Assembly: GCF_014621775.1 (NCBI RefSeq) | Contig: NZ_CP061204.1 | Location: forward strand, 888,501 to 952,500 | Source: Stenotrophomonas sp. 169 | Lineage (GTDB): Bacteria; Pseudomonadota; Gammaproteobacteria; Xanthomonadales; Xanthomonadaceae | DNA length: 64,000 bases | Direction of reading: 5' to 3' | Part shown: one piece after another, positions 53,297 to 64,000 of the stretch | How positions within the stretch are numbered: position 1 is the first letter of the stretch | Layout: every line of letters starts with the position of its first letter | Notes under the pieces: generated by a model | Databases searched by the model: none | Told to the model about the DNA's origin: nothing | Seen by the model: the letters and a program-made list of their open reading frames with translations, nothing else | Position numbers and translations under genes: made by a program

Positions 53297-54874
53297 TCAG
53301 TCGCGCGCTGCGGCCCGTGCCGACTCCTCGCGGGTCTCTTCCTGTGCCGCCATCTCGCGTTCGATCCAGGACTCGATCATGTGCCGCGCGCGCTGCGCCT
53401 TGCGCCGCTCACGTGTCCATTCCTCGTCCAGTACGCGGTACAGCGACACCATCACCAGCACCATCAGGAAGGCAAATGGCAATGCGGTGATGGTGATCAT
53501 TCCCTGCAAGGCTGACAGGCCACCCGCGAGCAGCAGCGCAGCGGCGATGAGCGCCACGGCAACACCCCAGGCAAGCTTGCGCTTCTGCGGTGGGTCGCCG
53601 GGCTCGTCCGTGGACATGCTGGCCAGGACCAGCACCGCCGAATCCGCCGAGGTCACGAAGAAGATCATCAGCAGCACCAATGCGACGCTGGAAAGGACCA
53701 GTGGCATCGGCAAGCTGTCGAACATGGTGAACAAAACCGTCTCGTACCCGTTGCCCAGTGCTGCCACCAGATCGACATGGCCGAACAGCTGTGACCACAA
53801 CGCCGTGCCGCCGAATACGGAGAACCAGACAAAGCCGAGCACGGTCGGCGCGATCACTACGCCGATGACGAACTCGCGCACGCTGCGGCCGCGCGAAATG
53901 CGTGCGATGAAGGAGCCGACAAAGGGGGCCCAGGCGATCCACCACGCCCAGTAGAAGATGGTCCAGTCCGCCACCCAGGTGCTGCCCGAGAACGGCGACA
54001 TGCGCAGGCTCATCGTCACCAATTGGTTGAGGTAAGAACCCAACGTGGTGGTGAAGGTGTCGAAGATGAAGCCGGTCGGCCCAAGCACAAGCACCATCGC
54101 CAACAACAGCGCGGCCAGGCACAGGTTGAAATTGGACAGCCATTTCACCCCACGGCCCACGCCGCTGAGGGTAGAGGCCATGTACAACACGAACGCCACG
54201 GCGATGATGACCATCTGCGTGGGAATGCTGGCGGGGATCCCGAACACCCGCTCCAACCCTGCCGCGATCTGTACGGTGCCGAAGCCCAACGTGGTGGCAA
54301 CGCCGATGGCGGTGGCGACCACGGCGGCGATGTTGACGACATGACCTATCCAGCCACGATGGTGCCGGCCGATGATGGGCTGCAGCATGTCGCTGACCAG
54401 CCCACGTCCATTCCGGTTGAACTGGAACCACGCCATCGCCAGGCCGATCAGCGCGTAGATCGCCCAGGGGTGCAGGCCCCAATGGAAGAAGGCATAGCGC
54501 ATGGATGCGCGCGCGGCCTCCATCCCCATCGGCTCCAGTCCCTCCGGGGGCTTGGCGAAATGCGAGATGGGTTCTGCAGCGCCCCAGAACACCAGGCCGA
54601 TACCCATGCCGGCGGCAAACAGCATCGACAACCAGCTGGCCCGGGAAAAATCCGGTTCAGCGTCTTCTCCGCCGATGCGCAGGCTGGCGAAGCGGCCGAA
54701 TGCGAGATACATGAGAAACGTCAGAGACAGGAACACGACCAGCAGATACAGCCAGCCAACACCGCGGACGACCTCGGCCAGCATGACCTGGACCACTGAA
54801 TTGAAAGGGCCCGGCATCAAGCCGGCGAGCAGCACCAGTACGGCGACCAGTGCGATGGAAATTCGAAACACCAT
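53297..54874 (-). CDS. BCCT-family betaine/choline/carnitine transporter
   Basis: 525-aa inner-membrane transporter with twelve expected helices. Family motifs: GMGIGLVFWGAAEPISHF (about 85-103, the MGIGxxxWGxxEP signature) and the tryptophan-rich WTIFYWAWWIAWAPFVGSF followed by ARISRGRSVREF. Members import compatible solutes with Na+ or H+. The C-terminal cytoplasmic tail (about 475-525) is rich in charged residues, ending RARHMIESWIEREM and an alanine/glutamate-rich stretch. ATG at 54874 follows GGAGAAG. Substrate cannot be read; glycine betaine or choline are usual. Confidence 0.93.
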   Translation of the reverse strand: MVFRISIALVAVLVLLAGLMPGPFNSVVQVMLAEVVRGVGWLYLLVVFLSLTFLMYLAFGRFASLRIGGEDAEPDFSRASWLSMLFAAGMGIGLVFWGAAEPISHFAKPPEGLEPMGMEAARASMRYAFFHWGLHPWAIYALIGLAMAWFQFNRNGRGLVSDMLQPIIGRHHRGWIGHVVNIAAVVATAIGVATTLGFGTVQIAAGLERVFGIPASIPTQMVIIAVAFVLYMASTLSGVGRGVKWLSNFNLCLAALLLAMVLVLGPTGFIFDTFTTTLGSYLNQLVTMSLRMSPFSGSTWVADWTIFYWAWWIAWAPFVGSFIARISRGRSVREFVIGVVIAPTVLGFVWFSVFGGTALWSQLFGHVDLVAALGNGYETVLFTMFDSLPMPLVLSSVALVLLMIFFVTSADSAVLVLASMSTDEPGDPPQKRKLAWGVAVALIAAALLLAGGLSALQGMITITALPFAFLMVLVMVSLYRVLDEEWTRERRKAQRARHMIESWIEREMAAQEETREESARAAARD

Positions 54875-55075
54875 GAAGGGGCTTCTCCGTTCAGGATATG
54901 AGGGAGCGAGCAGAAGCTTGCAGCGCATTGCCAGCGAAAAGCCAGCAATGCAGACGGATTGCCAGCGGTTGGAACCAGAGGGCAGGCGCAGGAACGCGCG
55001 GCCGCAGTGTACGTGCTGCATCGTCACGGCGCTGTCAGTGTCGTCGGCGACAACGCTTGTGTGCTGTAATGCGCG
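54875..55075. other. Divergent gap between BCCT gene and thiC leader
   Basis: About 200 bp with no gene; it must hold the promoters of the BCCT transporter (minus strand) and of the TPP riboswitch-thiC transcript (plus strand). No convincing hexamers were picked out. Confidence 0.4.
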
Positions 55076-57040
<1,965 letters not shown>

Positions 57041-57094
57041 CCCCATCACGCCCTTCATGGGTATGCTGCCGCGATCGCTCCGAGAGGCCCGCCC

Positions 57095-57772
57095 ATGCCC
57101 ATTCCGCCCACCCTTCGCTGGCTGGCCATTGCCCGTCGCCACCCCTCTGCGTGGCTGCTCGGCGTGCAACTGCTCGGCGTGCTGATGTATCCGGCGATGG
57201 ACGAGACAGCCGCAGGGCGTGCGGCGGTGGGCACCTTCGGCATCGCGGTGCTTGGCCTTGCCCTGTGGGTGGTGCAGCGCAGCCCGCTGGGAACCTGGCT
57301 GGCGCTGTTGCTGGCGGTGCCGTCGGTGGTGTTTTCCATCGCCGCGGTGCTGCTGGGCAATACAGGCCTGGGCACGGCGGCGCAGTTGCTGGAGAGCCTG
57401 CTGTATTTCTATACGGCAGGCGCCTTGATCGCCTACATGCTGCAGGACCATAAAGTCACGCGCGATGAACTGTTCGCCGCAGGCGCCACGTTCACTCTGT
57501 TGGCGTGGGCGTTCGCGTTTGCATTTTCCGTGTGCCAGCAGTGGTACCCCGGCAGTTTCCTGGCGGCGAGCAGCACGGATTTCCGCACGTGGATGGAGCT
57601 GCTTTATCTCAGCTTCAGTTTATTGTCCGGGGTCGGACTGAGTGACGTGGTTCCCGTGCACCCGCAGGCGCGCGCATTGGTAATGCTGGCGCAGTTTTCC
57701 GGGGTGATGTACGTGGCATTGGTGGTATCCCGGCTGGTGGGATTGACCATGCTGCAGCACCCTCGAAAATGA
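57095..57772 (+). CDS. Membrane protein with ion-channel-like pore segment
   Basis: 225 aa with five to six hydrophobic segments (about 20-33, 46-60, 66-88, 100-115, 128-147, 193-217). Before the last helix is FRTWMELLYLSFSLLSGVGLSDVVPVHPQ, which has the layout of a two-TM potassium-channel pore loop followed by the inner helix. The usual TVGYGD filter reads SGVGLSD (178-184). Such channel-like proteins are widespread, mostly uncharacterised. ATG at 57095. It lies 55 bp after thiC and could be co-transcribed with it. Ion specificity is not predictable from the altered filter. Confidence 0.72.
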   Translation: MPIPPTLRWLAIARRHPSAWLLGVQLLGVLMYPAMDETAAGRAAVGTFGIAVLGLALWVVQRSPLGTWLALLLAVPSVVFSIAAVLLGNTGLGTAAQLLESLLYFYTAGALIAYMLQDHKVTRDELFAAGATFTLLAWAFAFAFSVCQQWYPGSFLAASSTDFRTWMELLYLSFSLLSGVGLSDVVPVHPQARALVMLAQFSGVMYVALVVSRLVGLTMLQHPRK

Positions 57773-57781
57773 ATGCCAGAT

Positions 57782-57809
57782 AAAAAAATCGCGCCCCGGA
57801 GAGCGCGAA
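57782..57809 (-). terminator. Terminator-like hairpin reading on the minus strand
   Basis: Stem TCGCGC/GCGCGA (57789-57794 with 57803-57808), with TTTTTTT on the minus strand after it. No annotated minus-strand gene lies upstream in this orientation, so it could act on antisense transcripts or simply protect the 3' end of the plus-strand mRNA. Confidence 0.5.
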
Positions 57810-58020
57810 TGATGAAACTTATTATCTGAATACGTAGGCGAGAGAGTGCCGGATGTTTGACGCTGCATGTGCGGTCAACCTGCATAGGCTAGTATTCGCG
57901 CGCTCCAGTTTTTTTGCGGTTTGCGTCCATGGTGTGTGCAGAGTCTGGCCGTTCGGTTTCCACGTCCTGGAATGACTGCACGGCTGTACCGCGACCCGTG
58001 CGCCCCTACGTTCGAGATAC

Positions 58021-60357
58021 ATGAACATCAGCAACAGCTCCCTGCGTGACGCGGACATCCTGCGCATAGGCGAATGCACCGTGACCTTCTCGTCGCGTGA
58101 AGTGCAGGTCCCGGGCGTGCGTCGTCTGCGCAGGCTCACGCCGAAGGCAGCAGGGGTGTTGCGTGTGCTGGTGACCAGCGGTGGCCGCGTGGTCACCCGC
58201 GATGAGCTGTTTGCCGAAGTGTGGCCCGATACGCTGCCGACCAACGATGTGCTGACGCAGGCGGTGACCCAGCTGCGCAAGGCCTTCAGTGGTGATGAGG
58301 ACGGCGCCACCACCTATATCGAGACCATCGCCAAAAGCGGGTATCGCCTGCTGGCCGCCGTGAGCGTGGTCGAGGCCGAAGAACCCGCCGCGATCATCGA
58401 TGACGCGTCATCCGAATTACGCGCCGTCGGCTTGGAAGGTGCCGCGGTAGGCGAGCCCGTCGCTGCAACGCGCCCGAATGCCGATCTGCCGCCGCGGGTC
58501 CCCGCTTCACGGCGTGGTACCTGGCGGCGCGTGCGCCGGTGGGTGCTGCTGGCGATCGGGGTAGCGATGCTGGTGGCTCTGTGTGTGATGGCGTGGCTGC
58601 TGCAGCGCACTTCGCAGCAGTCACCCGTCGATGCGGCCGTGGAGAACGGGACGCGTGTCATCGGCAGCCCGCAGCGGCCCTATCGACTGATCACCGCTAC
58701 GGCCGGGTTTGAGACCTATCCGACCTTGTCGCCGGACGGATCGCAGGTGGCCTACGAGGCCAGCGATGAGGAGGAGGGCGGCCAGATCAAGGTGCAGACC
58801 TCGGGCAATGCCCCGGCGCGTGACCTGGTCGAGCGTCCGCCAGGGGCAACGGACCGGTTCCCGAGCTGGTCGCCGGACGGTCGCGAGATCGCCTTCGCCC
58901 GCTTCTTCGACGACGGCCGCTGCGAAGTCCTGATTTCCAGCGCAACCGGTGGCAACCTGCGCCAGGCCACGCGCTGCGATGGCACCGAGTTGCTCAGCTT
59001 CGACTGGGCACCGGATGGCCGTTCGCTGGTCTTCGGCAGCATGATCGGCGCCTACGCGCATCGCGGCATCCGCCTGTTGGACCTTGCCACCGGTGCGTGG
59101 AAGCCGCTGGCGTACGCCGCCCGGGACGATGACTTCGACTATGCGCCACGGATTTCGCCGGATGGTCGTTGGCTGGTGTTCGTGCGCAATCCGCAGGTCG
59201 GTGATTTGTGGCGGATGCCGGCCGGCGGAGGACCACTGGAGCAGTTGACCGATGATTCCGCCGAGATCCGCGGCTGGGCCTGGCTCAGCGACAGCCGGGA
59301 GATCGTGTTCGGACGGCGCGTGGACAGTGAAGTCCGCTTGTACCGCCTGGATACTGAAAGCCGCCTGCTGCGCGATGTCGGCCTGGACGATGCACAGTGG
59401 CCCGCCGTGGCGCGTAACGGCAACATGCTGGCTTTCGTCCATCGCAAGGCCCAGTTCGCCCTTTACAAAGTGCCTTTGCAGGATGTGAGCAAGGCCGAGC
59501 GGATCTTCGCCTCCAATGGCCGTGACAGCCAGCCGATGCTGGCGCCGGACGGCAGGCATCTGGTGTTCGCCTCCGATCGCTCCGGCAGTTATGCGTTGTG
59601 GTGGGCAGACAAAGAGCACCCACAGTCGCTGCGCCCGATCGAAGGCCTGCGGCCGGAGGCGCGCCAGCCACCGGACTGGTCGCCGGACAGCCGCCACCTG
59701 TTGGCCTTGGGGCGTGACGACCACGGCGAACCGCATGTGTACGAAATCACCCCGCGGGACGAGCAGGTCACCCAACTGCCTGTTCCCGCGTCGCGCCCCC
59801 TGCAGGCGTTGTATACGGCCGATCCTAGCCGGGTACTGGTGATCGAGCGCGATGACGAGCAGCGCACGCGACTCATCCTGTACGACCGGCGCAGTACGCC
59901 GTGGCAGCGGCTGGCCACTCTGGATGGGGTGTCGCAGGCGCGGTTCGACGCGGCACGTCGACGTGTGCTGTTCACCCGCTTCGGGGCGGGCGGTTTGTGG
60001 TCGGTGGACGATGCTCTGACGGCCGCCAGCGTGCAGCAGATCAGTGCCGACAGGCCATCGCGTTGGCGCTACCGCACGTGGAGCGTGGCCGGCAATGGCA
60101 GCATCGATTATGTGGACGCATGGGCGGGATGCAGTACCGGCCTGCAGCGCCTCACCGCGGGCGCCGAGCCGCTTACCCGCTGCCTGGATGCCCGCCGCCT
60201 GAGTTCAGGCACCGGATTCAGTACCAGCGATGACGGACGTGACCTGTACGTGGCGCTGGCGATATCTGACGGCGCGGATGTCGGCGTGATGCAGCTGCCC
60301 GAATCGACTGGCGAGGTGTTCCCGGCGTTCATCAAGCCATTGATTCTGAAAGACTAG
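58021..60357 (+). CDS. CadC-like transmembrane regulator with TolB-type beta-propeller
   Basis: 778 aa. N-terminal OmpR-type winged helix (about 12-113; RLTPKAAGVLRVLVTSGGRVVTRDELF, SGYRLLA) without a receiver domain; a linker; one membrane helix (about 173-196, RWVLLAIGVAMLVALCVMAW); then a large periplasmic domain with repeated TolB/WD40-like blades (LSPDGSQVAYE, WSPDGREIAFARF, WAPDGRSLVFGS, ISPDGRWLVFV, LAPDGRHLVFASD, WSPDSRHLLALG). This is the membrane-anchored one-component design in which an outside signal alters DNA binding. Upstream of an AraC regulator and a TonB receptor, its probable target, but that is inference. Confidence 0.88.
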   Translation: MNISNSSLRDADILRIGECTVTFSSREVQVPGVRRLRRLTPKAAGVLRVLVTSGGRVVTRDELFAEVWPDTLPTNDVLTQAVTQLRKAFSGDEDGATTYIETIAKSGYRLLAAVSVVEAEEPAAIIDDASSELRAVGLEGAAVGEPVAATRPNADLPPRVPASRRGTWRRVRRWVLLAIGVAMLVALCVMAWLLQRTSQQSPVDAAVENGTRVIGSPQRPYRLITATAGFETYPTLSPDGSQVAYEASDEEEGGQIKVQTSGNAPARDLVERPPGATDRFPSWSPDGREIAFARFFDDGRCEVLISSATGGNLRQATRCDGTELLSFDWAPDGRSLVFGSMIGAYAHRGIRLLDLATGAWKPLAYAARDDDFDYAPRISPDGRWLVFVRNPQVGDLWRMPAGGGPLEQLTDDSAEIRGWAWLSDSREIVFGRRVDSEVRLYRLDTESRLLRDVGLDDAQWPAVARNGNMLAFVHRKAQFALYKVPLQDVSKAERIFASNGRDSQPMLAPDGRHLVFASDRSGSYALWWADKEHPQSLRPIEGLRPEARQPPDWSPDSRHLLALGRDDHGEPHVYEITPRDEQVTQLPVPASRPLQALYTADPSRVLVIERDDEQRTRLILYDRRSTPWQRLATLDGVSQARFDAARRRVLFTRFGAGGLWSVDDALTAASVQQISADRPSRWRYRTWSVAGNGSIDYVDAWAGCSTGLQRLTAGAEPLTRCLDARRLSSGTGFSTSDDGRDLYVALAISDGADVGVMQLPESTGEVFPAFIKPLILKD

Positions 60358-60483
60358 TTTCTTTCGTAAGTTTTTCGTCGGCCCCTCGTGTCGATTTCGT
60401 GGCGAAGTCGTCGCAACGTCCTGACCGCTGGCAGCTCATTTGGCAAAACGGATGCCCTGTATTGGCAAACCCGTGGTGCCCCT

Positions 60484-61383
60484 ATGCGTCAGCTCGCCCT
60501 CGCCGATCGCGGCCAGTCCCTCTCCCTCGACAAGTCGCTCGACGACGCCACGCCGATCTGCCTGAGCGTCGCCCGATTGGGCAGCCTGCAGACGGCCGGC
60601 AGCTGCTTCACGGTCTGGATCCAGGTGCGGGGCAGTGCATGGGTGGAGGCCAAGGAAGGGCGTTTCCGCCTGCGGCGCGGCGAGTGGATCGCCTTCGAGA
60701 AGGAATCGCGGCCGTTGGTCCAGGCCGGACGCGATGGCCTGTGCGTCGGCCTTGCGCTCAATACCGATGCCCTGCGCATGCTGATGGAACTGGCCGATTG
60801 CGGGCTGTATGCCGGACGTGGGCAGATGAACCGCTCGGAGCTGCGGGTCGCCTTGCGCTTGTGGCGCGACGCACTGGACAGCGGCCTGCCAGCGCAGGCC
60901 CTGCGCCCGATGCTGCTGCATCTGGCTTCACTGCAGCGCACGATGGCCGGTACCGTACAGCGCTGCCCTGGCCGTTCGCGCAGTCGCAAACGCCAGGTAT
61001 TCGGCCGCATGCAGCGCGCGCGCCTGTACCTGGAAGGCAACAGCCACCGCGTGGTGCGGATCGGTGAACTGGCCGAGCTGACCAACTTCTCCAGCTGGTA
61101 CCTCTCCAAGACCTTCCAGAGTCTGTACGAAGAAAGCCCGCAGTCGCTTTCCGCACGCCTGCGGCTGGAACGCGCGGCTGACCTGCTGCGTGATACCGAC
61201 ATGATGATCGGCGAAGTGGCTGCAGCCAGCGGTTTTGACAACTGTTGCAGCTTTGCGCGGGCCTTTCGTGCCCGTTTTGGTACGTCAGCGTCCCACTTCC
61301 GTGTGAACGCAGACAAGCTGTCGCCACAGTCGGCAAAGTCTCTCGCTGCCTCACGCAAACCAAGGACCGCAACACAATCGTAA
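60484..61383 (+). CDS. AraC-family transcriptional regulator
   Basis: 299 aa. The N-terminal half (about 1-180) is a divergent ligand/dimer domain with no clear family match; the C-terminal AraC-type double helix-turn-helix (about 200-290) includes RIGELAELTNFSSWYLSKTFQSLYEESPQSL and IGEVAAASGFDNCCSFARAFRARFGTSASHFR. ATG at 60484 (MRQLALAD) is preferred; an in-frame ATG at 60388 would add 32 residues. It ends 47 bp before the TonB-dependent receptor gene, so control of that receptor is likely. Confidence 0.86.
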   Translation: MRQLALADRGQSLSLDKSLDDATPICLSVARLGSLQTAGSCFTVWIQVRGSAWVEAKEGRFRLRRGEWIAFEKESRPLVQAGRDGLCVGLALNTDALRMLMELADCGLYAGRGQMNRSELRVALRLWRDALDSGLPAQALRPMLLHLASLQRTMAGTVQRCPGRSRSRKRQVFGRMQRARLYLEGNSHRVVRIGELAELTNFSSWYLSKTFQSLYEESPQSLSARLRLERAADLLRDTDMMIGEVAAASGFDNCCSFARAFRARFGTSASHFRVNADKLSPQSAKSLAASRKPRTATQS

Positions 61384-61430
61384 CGTTTGGGGGCGCTTTA
61401 ACACGCCACTAACGTACCTTGGAGAGAGAC

Positions 61431-64000
61431 ATGAATTTTCGTAACCCCGCCGTGCGGCTGGGCATGCTGCCTGCCGGCATTGCGCTGGCGCTGAGCCCGA
61501 GCTTTGCCTCGGCGCAGGAAGCCGCAGCAGGCACCACCGACCTGGACCGCATCTCGGTTACCGGCTCGCGCATCCGCGCAGCCAACGTCGAAACGCAGCA
61601 GCCGGTGCTGACCCTGAGCCGCGAAAGCCTGGAAAAGCAGGGCTTCTCCTCGGTCGCCGAAGTGCTGAACAACCTGACATCGGCCGGCTCGCCGGCGATC
61701 TCGCGTTCGGACACCTTGTCTTCGGGCGAGAACGTCGGCGGCTACTACGTCGATATCCGTAACCTGGGCGCCGAGCGCACCCTGGTGCTGATGAACGGCA
61801 AGCGCCTGGGTGCCAGCACCTCGGGTCTGCAGGATCTGAGCCAGATTCCGATCGGCGCCGTGGAGCGCATCGAAGTCCTGAAGGATGGCGCTTCGGCCAT
61901 CTACGGTTCGGACGCGATTGCCGCCGTGGTCAACGTGATCACCCGCAAGAATGTTGAAGGTGGCGAAGCCACCGCGTACTTCGGCCAGTACGGCGAAGGC
62001 GACGGCGACACCAGCCAGTACTCCATGACCCTGGGCTCCACCGGCGAGCGCGGCAGCGTGACCCTGGCGGCTGAGTATTCCAAGGCCGATCCGGTGTGGG
62101 CGAAGAACCGCTGGTACAGCCGTGACGGCAACCGTGGTCCGAACTCGACCCCGGCTTCCTGGAGCGCACTGAGCCAGAACGGCAGCTTCTGCAACCCGCT
62201 GGTCTATGACTGCTCGCCGACCTCCACCACCTCGGTGTGGCAGACCCTCAATGCGGGCGGCGATCCGAGGAACCCGGCGGATTACCACGTCATCACGCCG
62301 AGCGAGTTCGCCAACTCCAACGAGCAGATGACCGTACTGACCGGTGTCGAACGTAAGTCCGTCTACATCAACGGCACCTACGACTTCACCGATTCGATCA
62401 GCCTGAACACCGATTTCCTGTACAACGAGCGCAACACCTTCGGTCAGCTGGCCGGTTATCCGTACCAGTCGCAGGCCTTCGACACCCCACTGTCGGCTGA
62501 CAGTGCGTTCAACCCGGTCGGCCAGAACGTCGAGTTCCGTCGCCGCCTGTGGGAAGTGCCGCGCACCACCGACAGCCAGCTGAAGACCACGCGCTTTGCG
62601 CCGACCGTCAGCGGCTTCTTCGACTTCGCCGGCAAGACCTTCGATTGGGACGTCGGTGCGCTGTACAACCGCAACGAAACCATCGTCACCAGCCGTGGCG
62701 ATGCCAGCCTGATCTCCACCGCACAGGCCCTGGGCCCGTCGTACATCAACGGCGCCGGCGTGGCGACCTGTGGTGTTGCCGGCGGCCCGGTGATCGCCGA
62801 CTGCGTGCCGTGGAACCCGCTGCTGCCGTTCGGCGTGGCGGGTCAGGGTTCGCTGTCTGACCCGGCGCTGCAGGAATACCTGTTCCCGACCTTCACCACC
62901 CGTGGTGAGACCAAGACCACCAGCTTCACCGCCAACCTGGCCGGCTCCATCGTGACCCTGCCGGCCGGTGACCTCGGCTTCGCCGTGGGCGTGGAGCACC
63001 GCGAGGAAGAAGGCAGCTACGTGCCGGACGCGTTCGCACAGTCGGGTCAGTCGACCGGCCTGGGCCAGAAGCCGACCCGCGGTGAGTACGATCTGGACGA
63101 GGTCTACCTCGAACTGAACGTGCCGATCCTGTCGGACATGCCGTTCGCCAAGGAACTGAGCCTGAACCTGGCCAGCCGTTACTCGGACTACAGCAACTTC
63201 GGCGACACGGTCAACAGCAAGTTCGGCATCACCTGGCGTCCGCTGGATGAACTGCTGGTCCGTGGTACGTACGCCGAAGGCTTCCGTGCCCCGACCATCA
63301 GCGATCTGTACGGTGGCCTGAGCTCCAGCTTCGAAAGCTACACCGATCCGTGCGGCGTCGGCGCTCCGGGCAGCGTTGCAGGCAACGCCGCCTGCCTCGC
63401 CGCTGGCGTGCCGGCCAACTACGCGCAGCTCGGCCAGGGCAACCAGCCCTGCCTGACCCTGCCGTGCGCCACCAACGACCAGTTCATCTCCGGCGCCAAC
63501 CCGGAACTGAACCCGGAAACGTCGAAGAGCACGACCGCCGGCCTGGTCTGGAGCCCGCGTTGGGTGCAGGGCCTGGACGTGTCGCTGGATTGGTACAAGT
63601 ACGAAATCAGCGACATGATCATCGCTGACAGCGTCGACCGCATCCTGCGTGACTGCTACGTGCTGGGTGATTCCGCACGTTGCGCCAGCGTCGTCCGCGG
63701 TCCGGCCGGCAACATCACCGCACTGACCTACGGCACTGCCAATCTCGGCAAGCTGGAAACGCAGGGCTGGGATCTGGGCGTGAAGTACCGTCTGCCGGAA
63801 TTCGCGGTCGGCAACTTCGCCATCGACTGGCAGACCAGCTACCTGTCGTCGTATGACGAAGAAGGCCAGAACAGCGCCGGTGACACCATCACCATCGGTC
63901 GCGTGGGCGAAGCGGGCCTGTTCCGCGTGCGTTCCAACGCCACCCTGAGCTGGACCAAGGGTGACCTGGGCGTCAACTGGACTGCGCGTTACTACTCGGG
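61431..64000 (+). CDS. TonB-dependent receptor, 5' part (runs off the window)
   Basis: About 856 codons visible, open at base 64000. Signal peptide ending near ASAQ, then LDRISVTGSRIRAANVETQQPVLTLSRESLEKQGFSS, the N-terminus typical of Xanthomonadaceae receptors; a plug with IRNLGAERTLVLMNGKRLGA and EVLKDGASAIYGSDAIAAVVNVIT; then barrel strands with TFVPTxSG-like and EGFRAPTISDLYGG motifs, the latter near 63280. There is no N-terminal signalling domain. ATG at 61431 follows GGAGAGAG. The ligand is unknown; the two regulators directly upstream suggest substrate-induced expression. Confidence 0.92.
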   Translation, partial: MNFRNPAVRLGMLPAGIALALSPSFASAQEAAAGTTDLDRISVTGSRIRAANVETQQPVLTLSRESLEKQGFSSVAEVLNNLTSAGSPAISRSDTLSSGENVGGYYVDIRNLGAERTLVLMNGKRLGASTSGLQDLSQIPIGAVERIEVLKDGASAIYGSDAIAAVVNVITRKNVEGGEATAYFGQYGEGDGDTSQYSMTLGSTGERGSVTLAAEYSKADPVWAKNRWYSRDGNRGPNSTPASWSALSQNGSFCNPLVYDCSPTSTTSVWQTLNAGGDPRNPADYHVITPSEFANSNEQMTVLTGVERKSVYINGTYDFTDSISLNTDFLYNERNTFGQLAGYPYQSQAFDTPLSADSAFNPVGQNVEFRRRLWEVPRTTDSQLKTTRFAPTVSGFFDFAGKTFDWDVGALYNRNETIVTSRGDASLISTAQALGPSYINGAGVATCGVAGGPVIADCVPWNPLLPFGVAGQGSLSDPALQEYLFPTFTTRGETKTTSFTANLAGSIVTLPAGDLGFAVGVEHREEEGSYVPDAFAQSGQSTGLGQKPTRGEYDLDEVYLELNVPILSDMPFAKELSLNLASRYSDYSNFGDTVNSKFGITWRPLDELLVRGTYAEGFRAPTISDLYGGLSSSFESYTDPCGVGAPGSVAGNAACLAAGVPANYAQLGQGNQPCLTLPCATNDQFISGANPELNPETSKSTTAGLVWSPRWVQGLDVSLDWYKYEISDMIIADSVDRILRDCYVLGDSARCASVVRGPAGNITALTYGTANLGKLETQGWDLGVKYRLPEFAVGNFAIDWQTSYLSSYDEEGQNSAGDTITIGRVGEAGLFRVRSNATLSWTKGDLGVNWTARYYS

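Overview
The window looks like a chromosomal segment of a Stenotrophomonas species or a close relative in the Xanthomonadaceae. The base composition is GC-rich throughout. Intergenic spaces carry many GTAG-bounded palindromes of the SMAG class known from Stenotrophomonas maltophilia. The gene order tolC-pcm-TetR / MFP-RND matches the tolCSm-pcm-smeRo-smeO-smeP cluster described in S. maltophilia. No rRNA, tRNA, prophage, insertion sequence or CRISPR array was seen.

Layout. 1-1731: 5' part of a TonB-dependent receptor. 1.9-8.8 kb: a citrate/tricarboxylate module with an OprO/OprP-type porin, a CitMHS transporter, a PhaB-like reductase lacking its catalytic tyrosine, the TctD/TctE two-component pair and an orphan binding protein. 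8.9-15.3 kb: a second module of similar design with a LuxR-type response regulator, a DctB-like hybrid kinase, another OprO/OprP-type porin and DctA, followed by malic enzyme MaeB. 18.1-22.2 kb: a GH92 mannosidase overlapping a BSP-family peptidase. 22.4-27.4 kb: a zinc-finger protein and LPS genes (GT4, O-antigen ligase-like, HtrB/LpxL, WaaA). 27.5-32.9 kb: MgtE/MgtC behind an outer-membrane protein, bracketed by two paralogous outer-membrane proteins. 32.9-40.2 kb: the SmeOP-TolC efflux cluster. 40.8-50.7 kb: a roughly 9.7-kb branched-chain amino-acid operon ilvC-G-M-A-leuA-(methyltransferase)-leuC-D-B preceded by a leader peptide and attenuator. 50.9-57.8 kb: gamma-glutamyltransferase, a BCCT transporter, a TPP riboswitch with thiC, and a membrane protein with an ion-channel-like loop. 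58.0-64 kb: a winged-helix/TM/beta-propeller regulator, an AraC regulator and the 5' part of a second TonB-dependent receptor.

How it fits together. The first 18 kb reads as a carboxylate-uptake island: porins bring citrate and C4-dicarboxylates across the outer membrane, CitMHS and DctA take them into the cell, two two-component systems sense them, and MaeB feeds malate to pyruvate. The ilv-leu operon is controlled as a unit by classical attenuation: the leader has seven consecutive Leu/Val/Ile codons, and the predicted 1:2, 2:3 and 3:4 pairings can all be drawn.

The most unusual signal is intergenic. Three copies of a 230-300 bp composite element (5.4, 40.2 and 52.7 kb) keep a long stem and an apical hairpin although the paired sequences differ, which suggests selection on structure. 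Two of the copies are followed by a further shared block, including a 94-bp unit present three times in the window. Starts were chosen from Shine-Dalgarno matches, overlaps and family lengths; alternatives are given where they matter.
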